36,023 nt of DNA from Pseudomonas sp. SDI (GTDB lineage Bacteria; Pseudomonadota; Gammaproteobacteria; Pseudomonadales; Pseudomonadaceae): assembly GCF_003105155.1 (NCBI RefSeq), contig NZ_QETK01000044.1, forward strand, positions 1 to 36,023, in the 5' to 3' direction. Positions within the stretch are counted from its first letter, which is position 1; each line of letters opens with the position of its first letter. The position numbers were made by a program, and so were the translations under genes. The notes below the pieces were generated by a model. It had not been told where the DNA came from, did no database searches, and saw only the letters and a program-made list of their open reading frames with translations. Shown here piece by piece: positions 34,174 through 36,023 of this stretch.

Positions 34174-35625
34174 TTAACTCCTGGATTTTGTTATCCGCCG
34201 GTAGCTGGCGATAGGTCGACCGGGAGGCGCATATTCTTCAGTTACGCAGTTTTCGGCAGTTTGTTTGGCGTTGTTTCTCGATTCGACGGTGCGCATCCGT
34301 TCCCGCACTTCCTGATCTGTCGGTTGTAGGTATACAAGGCAAGAATCAGGATGTGCATGATGCATCGAGCGCTGAATTTCAATTTGGCTAAAGCCATTTT
34401 CTGCAAGTCGGTAACCATACGCATGCCGATGGCCGTGTTCACTTGTGCCGTCGTATTTGTAACAGCGCAATCCGATCCTCTCGACAGCGGCTCTGTGGAG
34501 CCGTTGGAAGTTCTTAATGCTTTCAGGTCTGCCCTTTAAATTCGTAAAGGCGAAAGGATGCCTACCTCCGGCGTCTACCCGTTGGTATAGGAGATAGTTT
34601 TGAAAGGCGAGCAGAAACTCCTGAGATTTAGAAGGTGGATAGAAGTCGACGGTAAAAAACATTTGCTTGTTCGTCGTGGGTGCTTTCCAGCCCGCGTGCA
34701 GCGATTCCGATTTCAGATAGTCTGTTCGCGGTTTCATGCGAAACTTGCGAAGCAAGTAGTCTTCACGATCTTTATAGCCTTTCTCAGGTGCTCTGCCTTT
34801 AGACGGATGATGGATTCTGACGATGGCCTCGCAGCGCTCTACGTCTATTTCGATATCGTCAAGATAGATGTGGAATAGTTCGCTCTTTCGAAGCCCGCCA
34901 TAATGCATCAGAAGGGTCATGGCCTGGCTTTTGTAATCAATACGCAGATGCTTGTGCTCACTGCGAGAGCTGGCTACTAGGCAACCGTCATCAATCAGCG
35001 TGTTGAAGTGCTCTTGAGGAAAACGTTTAACTTCGTCAAGGATCACAGGTGACGCTCTCTCTCTTCCTACTTCACGCCTAAAATGATTCATCTCTCGCTC
35101 TTCGTCTGACGTTAAGTGGTTGAGAAGCTTGTTGTCTTGACGATGGTGATAAGCGCACCAGTTCAATTTCTCTTCGTGCTTCGTGGCTTCTCTAATCGGA
35201 TTCATGACCACGCCGCTGTGCCCCGGCTGCTTGGTCAGCCAGTCGGTGTATCCGGTCAGTAGGCAAATGATGTCATCCGCATTCTCCTGGCTGCGGTTGG
35301 GCCAGTAGAGGCCCGTCGGATCTTCCAGGTTGAGGTCGATAGTCCCGCTCTTTAATGCGGCCCGAAACGATTTCAGGAGCGTGGTCGGATTGTGGAAGGG
35401 AAGGCCGCTCAGCGTGATGTAGTCCAAGAGCATCGCCACGGAGGAGGTCACCTTCACTCGCCACGAATTACTCCTGGTTTTCTCGCTCAGGTATTGGAGC
35501 AAGGAGACGAGTACTCCCTGGCTGGTGATCAATCCCGGAAGGCGGATTTTTTTGAGCCGGGTGGGGCTCTGGTATTCGACCTTGATCTTGATGGCCGTCA
35601 GCGGCGGCATCTTCATGATTTGCAT
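34174..35625 (-). CDS. gmtY: GmtY (gamma-mobile-trio tyrosine recombinase)
   Basis: 483 aa from ATG 35623-35625, whose start overlaps the stop of a preceding small frame (TGATG). The C-terminal half is a tyrosine recombinase: R246 (HYGGLRKSELFHI), a lysine near 276 (HHPSKGRAP), H397-x-x-R400 (SEHGHRHAYGY), H422/H423 and nucleophile Y432 (CLVYLQP). Residues 1-150 would be the arm or core-binding domain. It stands 162 bp before gmtZ in the same orientation. With GmtZ and GmtX it forms the trio that defines GMT islands. Confidence 0.78.
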   Translation of the reverse strand: MQIMKMPPLTAIKIKVEYQSPTRLKKIRLPGLITSQGVLVSLLQYLSEKTRSNSWRVKVTSSVAMLLDYITLSGLPFHNPTTLLKSFRAALKSGTIDLNLEDPTGLYWPNRSQENADDIICLLTGYTDWLTKQPGHSGVVMNPIREATKHEEKLNWCAYHHRQDNKLLNHLTSDEEREMNHFRREVGRERASPVILDEVKRFPQEHFNTLIDDGCLVASSRSEHKHLRIDYKSQAMTLLMHYGGLRKSELFHIYLDDIEIDVERCEAIVRIHHPSKGRAPEKGYKDREDYLLRKFRMKPRTDYLKSESLHAGWKAPTTNKQMFFTVDFYPPSKSQEFLLAFQNYLLYQRVDAGGRHPFAFTNLKGRPESIKNFQRLHRAAVERIGLRCYKYDGTSEHGHRHAYGYRLAENGFSQIEIQRSMHHAHPDSCLVYLQPTDQEVRERMRTVESRNNAKQTAENCVTEEYAPPGRPIASYRRITKSRS

Positions 35626-35822
35626 CAGCGCTGTGCTCCCAGGCAGGTGGGGAGCTGGCTTGCGGATGGCATTTGGTTAGGGTCTAGGCTTGGGCCTGGG
35701 CTCAGGTGGTGATGACGTGCGCGGGGAGTGGGCGCGCCGGCCTTGGCGGTCACGGGCTGACGGGATGCGAGGGCATAGGTCTCTGCTGGAAATGCGGCAC
35801 TGAAAAAAATCTCAGCTGACAT
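35625..35822 (-). CDS. Possible 65-aa leader gene before gmtY
   Basis: From an ATG at 35820-35822 (MSAEIFFSAAFPAETYALAS...) a frame runs to the TGA at 35625-35627 that overlaps the gmtY start. A coupled overlap is suggestive, but the Pro/Ala/His-rich composition is not typical of a folded protein. It could be a translated leader controlling gmtY, or chance. Confidence 0.35.
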   Translation of the reverse strand: MSAEIFFSAAFPAETYALASRQPVTAKAGAPTPRARHHHLSPGPSLDPNQMPSASQLPTCLGAQR

Positions 35823-35835
35823 GCTTGACGCCTTA

Positions 35836-35852
35836 AGTACACTCGGTGTACT
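35836..35852. promoter_or_regulatory. Perfect inverted repeat upstream of gmtY
   Basis: AGTACAC-TCG-GTGTACT, two perfect 7-bp arms around TCG, lies 211 bp before gmtY. On the minus strand it sits just downstream of a TTTTAATAG -10-like sequence, so a bound repressor or recombinase would block transcription. The GTAC half-sites also resemble alternative LexA2-type sites in some pseudomonads, but the spacing differs. Confidence 0.5.
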
Positions 35853-35866
35853 ATTAAAATGTCCAT

Positions 35867-35884
35867 TGGTATAAGATTTTACCA
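35867..35884. other. Second inverted repeat, candidate island end or recombinase site
   Basis: TGGTA-TAAGATTT-TACCA, 5-bp arms around an 8-bp AT-rich centre, is the typical shape of a tyrosine-recombinase core site (two arm sites and a short overlap). It lies beyond the last gene of the trio. No matching copy can be seen at the other end, which is outside the window. Confidence 0.35.
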
Positions 35885-35903
35885 TTGCGAATTCTCAGAA
35901 AAC

Positions 35904-35924
35904 AGCCCATTTGGGCTACTTTTT
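35904..35924 (+). terminator. Rho-independent terminator
   Basis: AGCCCA-TT-TGGGCT (35904-35917) followed by ACTTTTTG. The stem and T-run are convincing for the plus strand. It probably ends a transcript of the flanking region or insulates the trio. Confidence 0.7.
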
Positions 35925-35927
35925 GTC

Positions 35928-36023
35928 GCACCCGCACCCGCACCCGCACCCGCACCCGCACCCGCACCCGCACCCGCACCCGCACCCGCACCCGCACCCG
36001 CACCCGCACCCGCACCCGCACCC
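35928..36023. repeat. Hexanucleotide tandem repeat (GCACCC)16
   Basis: Sixteen perfect copies of GCACCC run to the window edge, so the true number may be larger. In frame it would give Ala-Pro, His-Pro or Thr-Arg runs. It follows the terminator directly, so it is probably intergenic or the start of a flanking gene; no start or stop can be judged. Confidence 0.95.

Noticed and set aside
35928..36023. Hexamer array considered as a CRISPR
   Set aside because: The units are 6 bp and contiguous with no spacers.

Overview
The window is accessory DNA from a gammaproteobacterium, most likely a Pseudomonas. The main pointers are an MvaT/MvaU-type H-NS-like gene, a GreB of the pseudomonad type, a LexA-like box and IS3/IS66 relics. 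No rRNA, tRNA or CRISPR array was seen. Gene density is patchy. Two decayed metabolic genes, one gene cut by an insertion sequence and a broken IS66 show repeated rearrangement.

Layout. (1) 1-1.3 kb: the end of an IS3-family transposase inserted into a gene that lies just downstream of an XRE-type regulator. (2) 1.5-9 kb: small, mostly unrecognised genes. These include a metallophosphoesterase with a coupled partner, a membrane protein, a coupled two-gene pair, a GreB homologue with a TTG start, a HEPN-like protein and an orphan 63-aa antitoxin of the Xre/MbcA/ParS toxin-binding type. A run of stem-loops (3351-3492) and a 0.9-kb stretch without a clear gene lie among them. (3) 8.77-9.08 kb: an IS66 remnant. 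(4) 9.4-13 kb: a membrane-anchored TPR protein, then a winged-helix/LOTUS-like protein plus a phosphoribosyltransferase-like protein. That pair resembles the accessory genes of type III retrons, but no reverse transcriptase is present. (5) 13.2-16.6 kb: a DUF3800 gene abutting an IS66 copy that has lost one end. (6) 16.7-20.8 kb, minus strand: a TerY-P-like phosphorylation module (kinase with an N-terminal PIN-like domain, VWA protein, PP2C phosphatase) followed by an unknown helical protein. (7) 21.2-22.7 kb: an mvaT-like gene frameshifted in an A run, and a ParA-like ATPase with an N-terminal HTH. (8) 22.9-26.4 kb: a three-gene operon (nuclease-like protein, small middle component, SMC/Rad50-like ATPase) fitting an ABC-three-component (ABC-3C) conflict system, with a LexA-like box upstream. 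(9) 27.1-28.2 kb: a PIN-like protein. (10) 28.3-29.2 kb: fused remnants of a zinc alcohol dehydrogenase and an aldehyde dehydrogenase. (11) 29.4-35.6 kb, minus strand: gmtY-gmtZ-gmtX, the recombination trio of Gamma-Mobile-Trio (GMT) islands, with inverted repeats and a (GCACCC)16 tract beyond it.

How it fits together. The GMT trio is probably the mobility module of one end of an island. The genes to its left would then be cargo, dominated by candidate defence or conflict systems: ABC-3C, TerY-P with PIN, PRTase with winged helix, DUF3800, HEPN-like, PIN-like and orphan antitoxin. MvaT-like and ParA-like genes may silence or maintain the element. These assignments come from motif recognition only; no homology search was possible.
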